Assembly: GCA_964537875.1 (NCBI GenBank)
Contig: CAZIDN010000034.1
Coordinates: 1 to 37,851, forward strand
Reading direction: 5' to 3'
Source of the DNA: JAPKZH01 sp964537875
GTDB taxonomy: Bacteria > Acidobacteriota > Aminicenantia > Aminicenantales > UBA4085
DNA: 37,851 bases
The translations under genes were made by a program, and so were the position numbers. This document shows, one piece after another, positions 25,250 to 33,334 of this stretch. Position 1 is the first letter of the stretch, and each line of letters opens with the position of its first letter. The notes under the pieces are model-generated. The model saw only the letters and a program-made list of their open reading frames with translations. It was not told where the DNA came from and ran no database searches.

Positions 25250-25277
25250 CTGACGCTTTTCTGATAAAATATATATT
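25250..25277 (+). promoter_or_regulatory. Putative promoter giving a leaderless YggS transcript
   Basis: CTGACG (25250-25255) and TATATT (25272-25277) are 16 bp apart. The expected start of transcription falls within 1-2 nt of the ATG at 25282, and no Shine-Dalgarno sequence is present, so the message is likely leaderless. Confidence 0.4.
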
Positions 25278-25281
25278 CGAC

Positions 25282-25941
25282 ATGAGCATTATCAAAGAAA
25301 ATGTCCGACAGATCCTGGCCGAGCTTCCGCCTGGCGTAGAGCTAGTCGCCGCGGCCAAAACCAAGACGCCGCAGGAAATTCTTGAGGCCGCAGAAGCGGG
25401 CGTCAAGATCATCGGCGAGAACTACGTCCAGGAGGCGGCCGCGGCATTTGCCGTGGTCGGGCAGCGGGTCAAGTGGCATTTCATCGGCCACTTGCAGACA
25501 AATAAAGTCAAGAAGGCCATTGATATTTTCGACATGATCGAGACCGTGGACTCCGTGGAACTGGCCCGGGAAATCGACAAGCGGTGCGCGGCGGCGGGCA
25601 AAATTATGGCCATCCTTATCGAGATTAACAGCGGCGAGGAAGAGCAAAAATTCGGGGTGCGCCCCGCAGATGCAGAAGCGCTCATAAGGGAAATCGCGGC
25701 ATTCAGGAACATCAAGCTCGAAGGGTTGATGACCATGGGGCCCTTCGAGGGCGATCCGGAAAATTCCCGGCCCTATTTCAAGGTCACGAAAAATCTCTAT
25801 GATCAGGTCAAAGCCCTCAACCTTCCCGGCGTGGGAATGGAATACCTCTCCATGGGGATGACCAACTCCTATCGCGTGGCCATCGAGGAAGGCGCCAACA
25901 TGGTCAGAATAGGGACAAAAATTTTCGGACTACGTCCGTGA
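25282..25941 (+). CDS. yggS: YggS/PLPBP-family pyridoxal 5'-phosphate-binding protein
   Basis: 219 residues, normal for the family. The PLP lysine is Lys26 in LVAAAKTKTPQEI. Other conserved blocks are IIGENYVQEA, WHFIGHLQTNKVK, MAILIEINSGEEEQKFG, LEGLMTMGPF, YLSMGMTNSYRVAIEEGAN and MVRIGTKIFG. It is a single-domain barrel protein without its own catalysis, known to buffer PLP and affect amino acid homeostasis. The start has no ribosome site, and the gene appears to be transcribed without a leader. The stop overlaps the start of the radical SAM gene by one base (TGATG), so the two are coupled. PLP enzymes elsewhere in the window (racemase, Cys/Met enzyme) could be clients. Confidence 0.92.
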   Translation: MSIIKENVRQILAELPPGVELVAAAKTKTPQEILEAAEAGVKIIGENYVQEAAAAFAVVGQRVKWHFIGHLQTNKVKKAIDIFDMIETVDSVELAREIDKRCAAAGKIMAILIEINSGEEEQKFGVRPADAEALIREIAAFRNIKLEGLMTMGPFEGDPENSRPYFKVTKNLYDQVKALNLPGVGMEYLSMGMTNSYRVAIEEGANMVRIGTKIFGLRP

Positions 25942-27368
25942 TGAAGCCTCCGATCAAATTTGTTTTTATCGAGCTGACCAACCACTGCAATTTCAACTGC
26001 ACATTTTGCCCAAACGCCGTCATGACCCGGAAGCGCAAATTCATGGACAAAGACCTGGCCATCCGCCTTCTGGATGAGATCGCAAGCAAGAACCTGGCCT
26101 CGGAGCCCATCCAGCTCCACCTCATGGGCGAACCTCTTCTTCATCCCCAAATCTTCGAAATCCTCGAATTTATGCACAAGAAAAATCTGCCGGTCCGCCT
26201 TTTCACCAACGGCGCTCTCCTCAACGAAAAAAATCGCGACCGAATTTATGCCGCCGATATCAAAGAATTGGTGATTGGGATTCAAACCCACTCCGAGGAG
26301 ACATACCGGAACCACCGCCGGGGGAAGCCCGACTTCCAAACGTACATGAAAAATATCCGGGACACGGTCGAAGCCAAATTCGCCAATAACTCGAAGATGC
26401 AGATCGAGATGTATTATATGAACACTAAACATTTCAACGAGTTTCGGACGGGGAAAAATTATCAACAAACGTTATTTCCTCTTGTCGACAGCAATGAAAA
26501 AGCATTTGCCATCATCGATGAATGGAAGAGCTTCGGCAGAGTCATCTCCAAAAAATATGTCTTGAACCACGAGCCGACGGATCTCGCCGGCCTGCAGGGC
26601 CCCTACAAGAACGATCCCCTGGCCTGCGTCAGGGATAACCACTGCGAAATCCTGCCGGGCGTGATCCTCAGCTTCAAAGAGCTGAATACATTCTGTGATT
26701 ACCTCGTCAATCCCATTAAATATGTGGAACGGTTTAAGTCAAACTGCAATTCGATCTGCGAGCAATTCGCCGTCCTGGCGGGCGGTGAATGCACCCTCTG
26801 CTGCGTCGATTATGACGGAAAAATGGACGTGGGAAACGCGGAGTCGCGCGGGGTCGAATCCATCTGGACATCGAAAAAAGTTCGCAAACTACAAAAAATC
26901 AACCGGCAGGGACTTTTTCCGATCCAGGTCTGCCGCATCTGCCGGGCTTTTCAAGTCGTCGATGATTATGGAAAAAAATTTCCTGGGCGCGAAAAAGAAC
27001 CTTTCGAGCTTCTTCACGGCTGGTATCCGCTTGAGGACGATGGGAAAGATCGATACCGCTGGATCGGGAAAAGAGCCGCCTTGGCCTTGAAACAAAACGG
27101 GAAAAGCCTTGAGTTCCTGATTAAAGCAGGGCACCCTCGCTCAGAAAAAACAAAGATCTATGTCCGGCAGGGCAAACGCAAAAAATCCTATATCCTAAAA
27201 AACAAGGCGTGGGACAAAATTGTATTTTCCCTCAAGGACATCGAGAGGCACGGCGCCGAAATCATTCTCGAATCCGAAGAATTCTGGATCCCGGCAGAGG
27301 TCTTCCCCGGCAGCGACGACCGCCGGGAACTTTCCGTCATGATCAAAGACTCGCACCTGATAGGCTAA
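25941..27368 (+). CDS. Radical SAM / SPASM-type protein of unknown substrate
   Basis: 475 residues from the ATG at 25941; a GTG one codon earlier is an alternative. The radical SAM cluster motif is CNFNCTFC (Cys16, Cys20, Cys23), followed by a barrel with LHLMGEPLLHPQIFE and RLFTNGALLN. A second Cys group with CNSICEQFAV, GECTLCCVDYDGKMDVGNAE and CRICRAF (about 260-335) is a SPASM-like auxiliary cluster domain. The GNAE followed by ESIWTS is a common SPASM end. An additional domain of about 120 residues at the C-terminus has no Cys. SPASM enzymes usually modify peptides or sugars; no precursor peptide is visible next to it. It is coupled to the YggS gene. Confidence 0.87.
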   Translation: MKPPIKFVFIELTNHCNFNCTFCPNAVMTRKRKFMDKDLAIRLLDEIASKNLASEPIQLHLMGEPLLHPQIFEILEFMHKKNLPVRLFTNGALLNEKNRDRIYAADIKELVIGIQTHSEETYRNHRRGKPDFQTYMKNIRDTVEAKFANNSKMQIEMYYMNTKHFNEFRTGKNYQQTLFPLVDSNEKAFAIIDEWKSFGRVISKKYVLNHEPTDLAGLQGPYKNDPLACVRDNHCEILPGVILSFKELNTFCDYLVNPIKYVERFKSNCNSICEQFAVLAGGECTLCCVDYDGKMDVGNAESRGVESIWTSKKVRKLQKINRQGLFPIQVCRICRAFQVVDDYGKKFPGREKEPFELLHGWYPLEDDGKDRYRWIGKRAALALKQNGKSLEFLIKAGHPRSEKTKIYVRQGKRKKSYILKNKAWDKIVFSLKDIERHGAEIILESEEFWIPAEVFPGSDDRRELSVMIKDSHLIG

Positions 27369-27500
27369 AAGGGATAAAAATTTCCTTTCTGCGCTCGAAC
27401 GAACCTTCATATTCGATGACAAACCTCTCGAAATGATGGAACAGCGCATGTCAGAGGAAGGTTCGCTCACGAGGACAGAATTCAATCGGCAAATTTCGGC

Positions 27501-27530
27501 AAAAAGGGGGACGGCGCCAAGCCGTCCCCC
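27501..27530 (-). terminator. Rho-independent terminator of the M14 peptidase operon
   Basis: A perfect 10-bp stem, GGGGGACGGC (27506-27515) with its complement (27521-27530), and a 5-nt loop are followed on the minus strand by TTTTT (27505-27501). It lies 17 bp after the M14 stop. The stem shares the GGGGACGG core of the palindrome at 1437-1471, so it may be a co-opted REP element. The rest of the 178-bp gap after the radical SAM gene carries no gene that I can support. Confidence 0.8.
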
Positions 27531-27546
27531 TTCAGGATGAAGCCGC

Positions 27547-29319
27547 TCAATCCAGCGAAACGGGATTGACCTTAAACCCGCCCTTGAGCGAGTCGAAAAC
27601 AAGGTTGATTTTGCCTTCTCCCTTGACGATCAGGCGCACCTCCAGCTTCCCGTATCCCGGGACTCCGTTGTCCAGCCAGATGAAATTGTCCTGGGTCTTG
27701 ATCTTCCGCGTCAAGTTCCGGAACCTGTCGATGAGATAACCGGCGGCCAGGATCTTGGCGCCCGGACCTTCGACCTGGATGCGGTCCACTCTGTGAAGCT
27801 GCTTCTGCAGGGCCATGGAGGTAATAGTCGGGGACACCCGGCTGTTCGCCAGAGTAACGTCCACCTGGCAGAGCCCGTTTTTAAGTTTGGTCACCTTGAT
27901 CTGATCAAACTCCACCCTTGCCAGTTGGTCGGCGTGGTAGAGGACGAAGGCGGCATTGCGATGGCAGGTCTCGGCCAGCCTGAAGGACGGGGGCACGCGG
28001 CGGCTGAATTTCTTGGCCCCGCCGATCTCGATATCGCCGTAGAGCGGATGCTTGTAAGGTTTCCAATCGCTGTACTGTTCGCCCATCAGAACATTGTCAT
28101 GGTAGAACATCTCGTTGAGCATCTGCGCCTGGGCGGCGAGTTCACGGTAGGTTTCGTCCTGGGCCTCTCGTCCCGAAGGCCGCTCCTCCATGGAAGCGAG
28201 GGGCGGACCTGAGGGGTCGATATCCAATTCGTTCGAGAAGGTGAATGCGCCGAGCGCGGCATAGAAGAAGTCCAGGCTCCCGCCGTAGACCGTGTACATG
28301 TCTTTGTAGATGATGGTGTACTTGTAGCCGGGGAGGATCTTTTCGCCCCTCTTAGCCACATACTCATAAACTTGTTTGTCCCCCGCCGGAAACTGGCCCA
28401 TATTCACGGCGCCGGGTCCGCTGAGAATCATGCCGCCGTAGTTGTGGAAGGTCTGGGCGCCGGCGATGTTCGGGTGGGCCATAAAGAAATCCCTCACGGC
28501 TTTCGTCTCGGGCCAGCAGAAAGGATAATCGCCGGCTCCCGCTTGGACGTAGTTGGGCTGCCAGTTGTATCCGAAATTCCGGTTCATATCGTAGCCGCCC
28601 GGGGGATCTTCGTTGATCATTCCGTCGCCGTCGTTATCGATTCCTTCATCGCCCAGAAGGGTGTACTCGCCCTTCTCGCCCGGCGATACGCGAACCATGA
28701 CGCGGGGGTCCTTGGGATGGGCCTTGAACATCCCGTTCGGGTCCTTCTTGCGCATCCGGGTGATGGAGCCGTCCCCGTCCAGGTCCTCCGGGCCGTCTTC
28801 ATCGGCGGCGCCGTCGCGGTCATTGTCATAAGGGACGAGGCCGGAGCGCGGCGAGTTGGGGTCGGCCGGTTTGTGGATGTAGTAATCCCGGCTGTCCGGG
28901 TTCATGGTGGGGACGATGTAAAAGACACGCTCGTCGAGAAGCCGCGTCGCGAGCTGGGTCTTACCGTAGTTCTTCAGCAGATACCAGGCGGCATAAAGCG
29001 CGACCTCGCCGCCCTGGATCTCATTGCCGTGGATATTGCCGTCGATATAATAGCCCGGTTTGCGGTCGGCCGGACCGGTCTTAGGATTGGTGATGATGAT
29101 AGCCCAGAGGTCCCGTCCCTGGAACGATTTCCCGATGGACTCGACTTTGGCCAATCCAGGGTAGGCCTTTTCCAGGGCCTGGAGAGCCCGGGTCATCTCG
29201 GCGTGATCATAGAAGTGATCGAAGGACAGGTTGACTTCGGCAGCGCGAAGCCCTAACGAAAATAGGCCCAGGCAGAACGCGAAACCGATAGCGATAAGGG
29301 TCAATTTGTTCTTGCCCAT
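27547..29319 (-). CDS. Secreted M14 zinc carboxypeptidase, complete active site
   Basis: 590 residues with a signal peptide (about 1-27). The zinc motif HGNE gives His97 and Glu100. NRNF (in GGYDMNRNF) gives the substrate-binding Asn-Arg, the third zinc ligand is His in QTFHNYGGMI, and the catalytic Glu is in FTFSNELDI. Between the first and second blocks lie Asp-rich stretches (DNDRDGAADEDG, DLDGDG and DNDGDGMINED) that look like calcium-binding DxDxDG loops. A C-terminal beta-sandwich of about 120 residues (about 470-590) follows. Enzymes of this type remove C-terminal amino acids. AAAGGAGG lies before the ATG; the gene is 12 bp downstream of a degenerate paralogue and shares its promoter. 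Confidence 0.92.
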   Translation of the reverse strand: MGKNKLTLIAIGFAFCLGLFSLGLRAAEVNLSFDHFYDHAEMTRALQALEKAYPGLAKVESIGKSFQGRDLWAIIITNPKTGPADRKPGYYIDGNIHGNEIQGGEVALYAAWYLLKNYGKTQLATRLLDERVFYIVPTMNPDSRDYYIHKPADPNSPRSGLVPYDNDRDGAADEDGPEDLDGDGSITRMRKKDPNGMFKAHPKDPRVMVRVSPGEKGEYTLLGDEGIDNDGDGMINEDPPGGYDMNRNFGYNWQPNYVQAGAGDYPFCWPETKAVRDFFMAHPNIAGAQTFHNYGGMILSGPGAVNMGQFPAGDKQVYEYVAKRGEKILPGYKYTIIYKDMYTVYGGSLDFFYAALGAFTFSNELDIDPSGPPLASMEERPSGREAQDETYRELAAQAQMLNEMFYHDNVLMGEQYSDWKPYKHPLYGDIEIGGAKKFSRRVPPSFRLAETCHRNAAFVLYHADQLARVEFDQIKVTKLKNGLCQVDVTLANSRVSPTITSMALQKQLHRVDRIQVEGPGAKILAAGYLIDRFRNLTRKIKTQDNFIWLDNGVPGYGKLEVRLIVKGEGKINLVFDSLKGGFKVNPVSLD

Positions 29320-29331
29320 GATATCCTCCTT

Positions 29332-31392
29332 TTATTCCAGGACCACGGCTTTTTCCAACGTTCCGAGCCTGGGCGCCCAAGTCTTCACCGTGAGCTTGGA
29401 GCCCTTTTTACCGCGGACCGTCCATTCCAGCGTTTTCGTGTCGCCGCTTCCCGCGAGGAACGAGATGTTTTCGACCTGCCGGCCCGAGAAGAGCGTTTGT
29501 TCAGGGGAAAGGCTGAGGTTGACTCTGATAGGCCAGGCTGTCATAGCCCGCCGGCCTTGGCCTGTTGAAGTGGGCAGCCAGCCCTGGTTTGAAAAATAAA
29601 CTGTGACCTGGTAAAGGTCCTCGCCGAGCGATTTGACTTTGGCCTGAGGGATGGCGAGATCCGCCATCTTGCCCATAAGCTTGATATAGAAATCGGTGTG
29701 GAAGGAAATGGCCTTCTCAATGTCTTCCGGGGGAGGGGTCACTTTGAGGTAGGGAACAAAACCGCCGATCTCGACGTCGCCCAGCGTGGGGTGCTTGAAA
29801 GGCGTCCAGTTGACGAACCCCTTACCCTTGAGAGCTGTGTCCGAATACTTGATGAGATAAGTGTCCGGATGCTCCTCGCCGTCGCCGCCCGGTTTCTTGG
29901 GCATCTGGGCCATCATCTCCGCCATTTTTGCCGGGGTGAGCTGGCCGGACTTGACCATGCCCATGAGCATCGAGGCGTTGAAGTTCGCCGGGGCGCCCAT
30001 CTCCTTGAGAAAGCTGTTGATCTTGTCCTCGGCGAGGGCCAGGAACTGGTCGCTGGTCATGGACTTGAGCTTGTCCGCGGATAGGGGTTCCTCGCCGGGC
30101 TTCTTCTCCTCGGCCTTGGGCTCGGGCACAGCCCAAAGGTTCACCGAAAAAACGGGCACGCCATACTGGTAGTAACTGTATGCTACAAACGAGCCTTTCC
30201 CGACGCTCTTGGCCTTTTTCTCCAGGTTCTCGAGCTTGGCCGCCTTCAGGGCGTCCTTGTAATCCTTCTGGACGGCCTCGAAGATCGGCATGTCGTTCTG
30301 GTCCAGGGCCATGGCCGGGCCGCCGCCGAAGAACTGGAGAACCATTTCTTCGGTGATGTCCATGCCGCCGACCAGCGGAGATCCCTTCAACAGATCGGCG
30401 ATCTCTTTGGGCGTGTATTCCGTGTTGGGATCCAGCCCGAGTTGGGGCGCAATATAGGCCGGGACCTTGATCTTATCGCCGCCAGGCTTGGCCTGGCCCG
30501 TCTGCTGCATGTCGAGGATGGTGTTCTCGGTGGAGAAATTCAGGATCAGGGCGACCGCGGGATGGGAAACCAGGAACTTAACCACGGCCTCGGTCTCGCT
30601 TTCCGAAACGGGATAAAGGCCGGCCGATTTGACGCCGTACTCAAAGTCGTGGGGGAAATTCCGATTGATGTCGACGCCGCCTTCCGGATCTTCGTTGTAC
30701 TCGCCGTCGCCATCGTTATCCAGGCCCTCTGTATAGACTTTGTATATACCTTTTTCTCCCTTTTTCGGGTCGGCCAGACGCATCAGCCGCGGCTCCTTGG
30801 GGTCCGGGATCCAGCGGCCTTCGGGGTCCTTGACCCGCATCTGGGTGATGACCCCGTCCTTGTTCAGGTCGTCGGGGCCGTCCTCGTCCGCTTTGCCGTC
30901 GTTGTCATTGTCCACGGGGCGGCTGTTCGCGGAACGCTCGGACTTGGCCGGCGCGAAATAGGCGCGGGCTGCGTCCGGGTTAAGAAGGGGGACCACGAAA
31001 ACCGTGCGTGCGTCAAGGAACGAGGTGACGGCCTTGTCCTGGCCATATTTCGTCAGAAGGTTGTCAGCCAGCATCAGGGCAGCTTCGGTGCCGATATGAT
31101 GCAGGCCCTCCGCGTTGGCCGAGACGAACACGGCCGGACGAGCGTCCGGGTCAACACTCCCCTTTGGCTGACCCGCGATGCGGATCATAGGGATATCGGC
31201 TTTCCCGTAGCTCTTCCCGAGCGACAGGATTTTGGCCATCTGGGGGAACCGCGCGGTATAGGACTGAAGAAGACCCGCGATCTCATTGGGCTTGTGATAC
31301 TGGTTGAAAGTCGGTTTGGCCGTTTGGGCGGCCAGGAACGAGAGGCTGAAAAATGCAAAAAACGGCAGGACCATCATATTACGATGATTCAT
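29332..31392 (-). CDS. Secreted M14 peptidase paralogue with altered catalytic residues (probable pseudopeptidase)
   Basis: 686 residues with a signal peptide (about 1-22). The M14 layout, the Asp-rich calcium-type loops (DNDNDGKADEDG, DNDGDGEYNED) and the Asn-Arg block INRNFPHD are kept. In contrast, the HGNE zinc motif aligns with EGLH (Glu95, His98), so His and Glu have changed places. The third ligand motif FHNYGG reads FSTENT, and the FTFSNELD block with the catalytic Glu reads VFSVNLW. It is therefore unlikely to be a normal carboxypeptidase. An added segment of about 110 residues, rich in Lys, Pro and Met (about 420-530), has no counterpart in the neighbour. AAAGGAGG lies 4 nt before the ATG. 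It forms an operon with the intact M14 gene and may bind peptides or act as a partner. Confidence 0.85.
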   Translation of the reverse strand: MNHRNMMVLPFFAFFSLSFLAAQTAKPTFNQYHKPNEIAGLLQSYTARFPQMAKILSLGKSYGKADIPMIRIAGQPKGSVDPDARPAVFVSANAEGLHHIGTEAALMLADNLLTKYGQDKAVTSFLDARTVFVVPLLNPDAARAYFAPAKSERSANSRPVDNDNDGKADEDGPDDLNKDGVITQMRVKDPEGRWIPDPKEPRLMRLADPKKGEKGIYKVYTEGLDNDGDGEYNEDPEGGVDINRNFPHDFEYGVKSAGLYPVSESETEAVVKFLVSHPAVALILNFSTENTILDMQQTGQAKPGGDKIKVPAYIAPQLGLDPNTEYTPKEIADLLKGSPLVGGMDITEEMVLQFFGGGPAMALDQNDMPIFEAVQKDYKDALKAAKLENLEKKAKSVGKGSFVAYSYYQYGVPVFSVNLWAVPEPKAEEKKPGEEPLSADKLKSMTSDQFLALAEDKINSFLKEMGAPANFNASMLMGMVKSGQLTPAKMAEMMAQMPKKPGGDGEEHPDTYLIKYSDTALKGKGFVNWTPFKHPTLGDVEIGGFVPYLKVTPPPEDIEKAISFHTDFYIKLMGKMADLAIPQAKVKSLGEDLYQVTVYFSNQGWLPTSTGQGRRAMTAWPIRVNLSLSPEQTLFSGRQVENISFLAGSGDTKTLEWTVRGKKGSKLTVKTWAPRLGTLEKAVVLE

Positions 31393-31450
31393 TCCGCCTC
31401 CTTTCTGGAATAACGATTGTAAACGCCATCATCGAGTTTGCTATGTGTTT

Positions 31451-31479
31451 ATATTAATCCGATCATCTTCCGTTATCAA
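31451..31479 (-). promoter_or_regulatory. Sigma-70 promoter of the M14 operon
   Basis: On the minus strand TTGATA (31479-31474) and TAATAT (31456-31451) are separated by exactly 17 bp. The transcript would have a leader of about 52 nt before the ATG at 31392. Confidence 0.6.
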
Positions 31480-31907
31480 AGAAACGGAGATGCTGGGCCT
31501 CATGCGACTAAACCTGTTCTTTAGGCATTACGTATTTTATTATAAAAAGTTTCCAACAAGCCACAAAGAATAAGGGAAGCATTGTTCTTGACATCGATCC
31601 GCAGCCGGGACAATCATCCTTTCGTGAGAGCGGGTATTGATACCGAGCTTATTGGAAAGCAAAATAGCGCAACGCAAATAAGCAATTTTTTATCCCCTCT
31701 TTTCCTCAAGAAATAGACCAGATCGCAAAAAGTCTATTTGGATGGGAAAATCCCTCCAACGGGCGCCGGGAAGACCCGGCCCCCCTTCCCCTTCCCGGGG
31801 GGAAATCGACGGAGATGTCCTTGGGCGTCTCGCAGAGGCTTGGAACCCTCCTCGTTATTTCTACGGCCGGGGAATTTTCTGAATCCACTCTTTTATTTTG
31901 AAAAAAG
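31480..31907. other. Intergenic stretch without a supported gene
   Basis: About 430 bp between the M14 promoter and the MNT promoter. A GC-rich patch near 31760-31805 contains a CCGGG/CCCGG pairing and a CCCCCC...GGGGGG pairing that may end transcription from one side. Weak frames on both strands show no known motif. A degraded gene is possible but not supported. Confidence 0.4.
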
Positions 31908-31936
31908 TTGACTCCCTTAACGTGTTGTCCTAATAT
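31908..31936 (+). promoter_or_regulatory. Promoter giving a leaderless MNT nucleotidyltransferase transcript
   Basis: TTGACT (31908-31913) and TAATAT (31931-31936) are exactly 17 bp apart. The expected transcript start falls at about 31943, the ATG itself, and no Shine-Dalgarno sequence is present. Confidence 0.6.
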
Positions 31937-31942
31937 TGTGGC

Positions 31943-32254
31943 ATGACGGCGGCAAAAACAAATATCGAAATACCGCAAGACAAGATTCAAGAGTTCTGTC
32001 GACGATGGAGAATCAAGGAGTTCGCCATCTTTGGTTCAACCTTGAGAAATGACTTTCGGCCCGAAAGCGACGTGGATGTTCTGGTGACGTTTCAGGATGA
32101 GGCTCCCTGGGGCCTGTTTGAATTTGTTGAAATGATGGAAGAGCTTCAGGAAATATTTGGCCGCAATGTGGATCTCATCGAGAAAGAGGCTCTCCGCAAT
32201 CACTTCCGTCGGCGCGAGATCCTGAGCCATTGTCAGGTTGTCTCTGCTGCCTGA
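31943..32254 (+). CDS. MNT-type minimal nucleotidyltransferase (antitoxin-like)
   Basis: 103 residues. The nucleotidyltransferase core is clear: EFAIFGSTLRNDFRPESDVD gives GSx-type and SDxD metal motifs, then VLVTF and a late VDLIEKEAL strand with the third acidic position. Proteins of this size are MntA-like antitoxins, which adenylylate or otherwise silence a HEPN toxin (HepT) coded directly downstream. Here the next frame starts with ATG overlapping the stop by one base (TGATG) but ends after 25 codons, so a full HEPN partner is missing. Export signals are absent; it should act in the cytosol. It has a strong promoter and is probably translated without a leader. Confidence 0.85.
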   Translation: MTAAKTNIEIPQDKIQEFCRRWRIKEFAIFGSTLRNDFRPESDVDVLVTFQDEAPWGLFEFVEMMEELQEIFGRNVDLIEKEALRNHFRRREILSHCQVVSAA

Positions 32255-32331
32255 TGCCCCGTGAGAAAATGAGCAGGGCGCGACTATTACGCCCATTAAG
32301 CCACGAACCAATACTCCCCATCGCGAAATGA
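32254..32331 (+). pseudogene. 25-codon remnant in the position of a HepT (HEPN) toxin gene
   Basis: The frame begins MPREKMSRAR and stops at TGA (32329-32331). Its start overlaps the MNT stop exactly as HepT genes do. Nothing downstream in any frame up to the Fe-S protein gene shows the HEPN RxxxxH motif. The identity as a HepT remnant rests on position and the MPRE-type start only. Confidence 0.25.
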
Positions 32332-32409
32332 CGATATTCCCGGCCGCGGATCGCTGTCATGGGAACATAAAAATGACCGCAAGGAAGGAGAAATGGATTG
32401 TCTCTGTCT

Positions 32410-33327
32410 TTATTCCTTCAATAGAGCTCGTAAATTTCGGGGAAAAATATCGAAGTCCTCGGACAGGCCGAGCCATTTCCATTTATCTACGGTTTCGGCG
32501 GGAAGCTTTTTGAAAGGAATCCCCTCCAATATCAAGCCGGTTTCTTCCTCTGAGAATTCCGGCCCCGCTTCGATCCATTTTAAGAATTTCTTGTTCTCCG
32601 GGCAGACTTGCTGGCAGATCATGCATCCGACCAGCGAGTTGTGCCAGCTGGGATCGAGCCAATCCGGAAAGGGAATCGTGCCGGCTTTTTCATTCCGAAA
32701 AGTGATGCATTGTTCCACGCGGAGGAGAAAGCGCTCGGAGGTGATCGCGCCGCTCGGACACTGCAGAACACATGCCGTACATTTCTGACATCTCTTCAAC
32801 ATCGGCTTTTCCTGCCAATAGTCCTCGGCACAAGGCAAATCTGAATAAAAGGCCGCGGGCTCATGGAAGCTTCCCATGCCGGGAACATAGGAGATATTGT
32901 TTTTTCCGTAAGAGCCCAGCCCGCTGCGCGCGACCAGCAGTTTCTCCGGCAGGAAGGCCGCCGCGACGCGATACCCTGCCGGGCCCAGAATCCTTTCGAG
33001 CAACTCTTTGGCCTGGGCTTTAACAGCCTTATAGCGCACGTAGGTCGGCGGAATGAGGGCCGGCCGTTTCTCTCCTTTGCAGGTGAAAACAATACGAAAT
33101 TGAGGTTGAGAGCTGGTCACGATAATTATTGCTCTGGCATCCTTTAATTCCGTTGGAGGTTTAAAGACAAGCGGGACAATTCTTTCCTTATAGAATTCTT
33201 CGTCATAGAGACCCTGTCTGTGAGGTCCTTCGATTTCCTCGCGCAGCTCGTCTAGGTGGTTGATGGATACGATGCGCCACTGATAGCCGTGCTTGGTTAA
33301 TGGAGAGAGAAGCTCGCTGGCCGTCAT
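32410..33327 (-). CDS. QueG-like double 4Fe-4S cluster protein
   Basis: 305 residues. Two ferredoxin-type Cys groups are visible: CQKCTACVLQCPSGAI with an outlying CITF, and CMICQQVCPENKKF. Upstream lies LLVARSGLGSYGKNNISYVP, like the ARAGLGWIGKN block of epoxyqueuosine reductases (QueG), and N-terminal IIIVTSSQPQFR. QueG uses cobalamin and two clusters to reduce epoxyqueuosine in tRNA. This protein is a divergent relative, and the family also holds uncharacterised reductases, so the tRNA role is not certain. No other queuosine gene is in the window. The start has no ribosome site, and a promoter sits 7 nt before the ATG, which suggests a leaderless message. Confidence 0.75.
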   Translation of the reverse strand: MTASELLSPLTKHGYQWRIVSINHLDELREEIEGPHRQGLYDEEFYKERIVPLVFKPPTELKDARAIIIVTSSQPQFRIVFTCKGEKRPALIPPTYVRYKAVKAQAKELLERILGPAGYRVAAAFLPEKLLVARSGLGSYGKNNISYVPGMGSFHEPAAFYSDLPCAEDYWQEKPMLKRCQKCTACVLQCPSGAITSERFLLRVEQCITFRNEKAGTIPFPDWLDPSWHNSLVGCMICQQVCPENKKFLKWIEAGPEFSEEETGLILEGIPFKKLPAETVDKWKWLGLSEDFDIFPRNLRALLKE

Positions 33328-33334
33328 GGATACA

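Noticed and set aside
27364..27539. Plus-strand frame after the radical SAM gene with some protein character (MEQRMSEEGSLTRTEFN)
   Set aside because: It has no good start and runs through the terminator hairpin. It could be a gene scrap, but no family is recognised.
28372..31413. Long plus-strand open frames opposite the two M14 genes
   Set aside because: Composition is biased (Val/Gly/Arg/Asp-rich) as expected for the complement of the M14 codons. No family motif and no promoter.
31706..31990. 94-codon minus-strand frame over the MNT promoter
   Set aside because: It overlaps a well-formed promoter and the MNT start on the other strand, and contains no recognisable motif.
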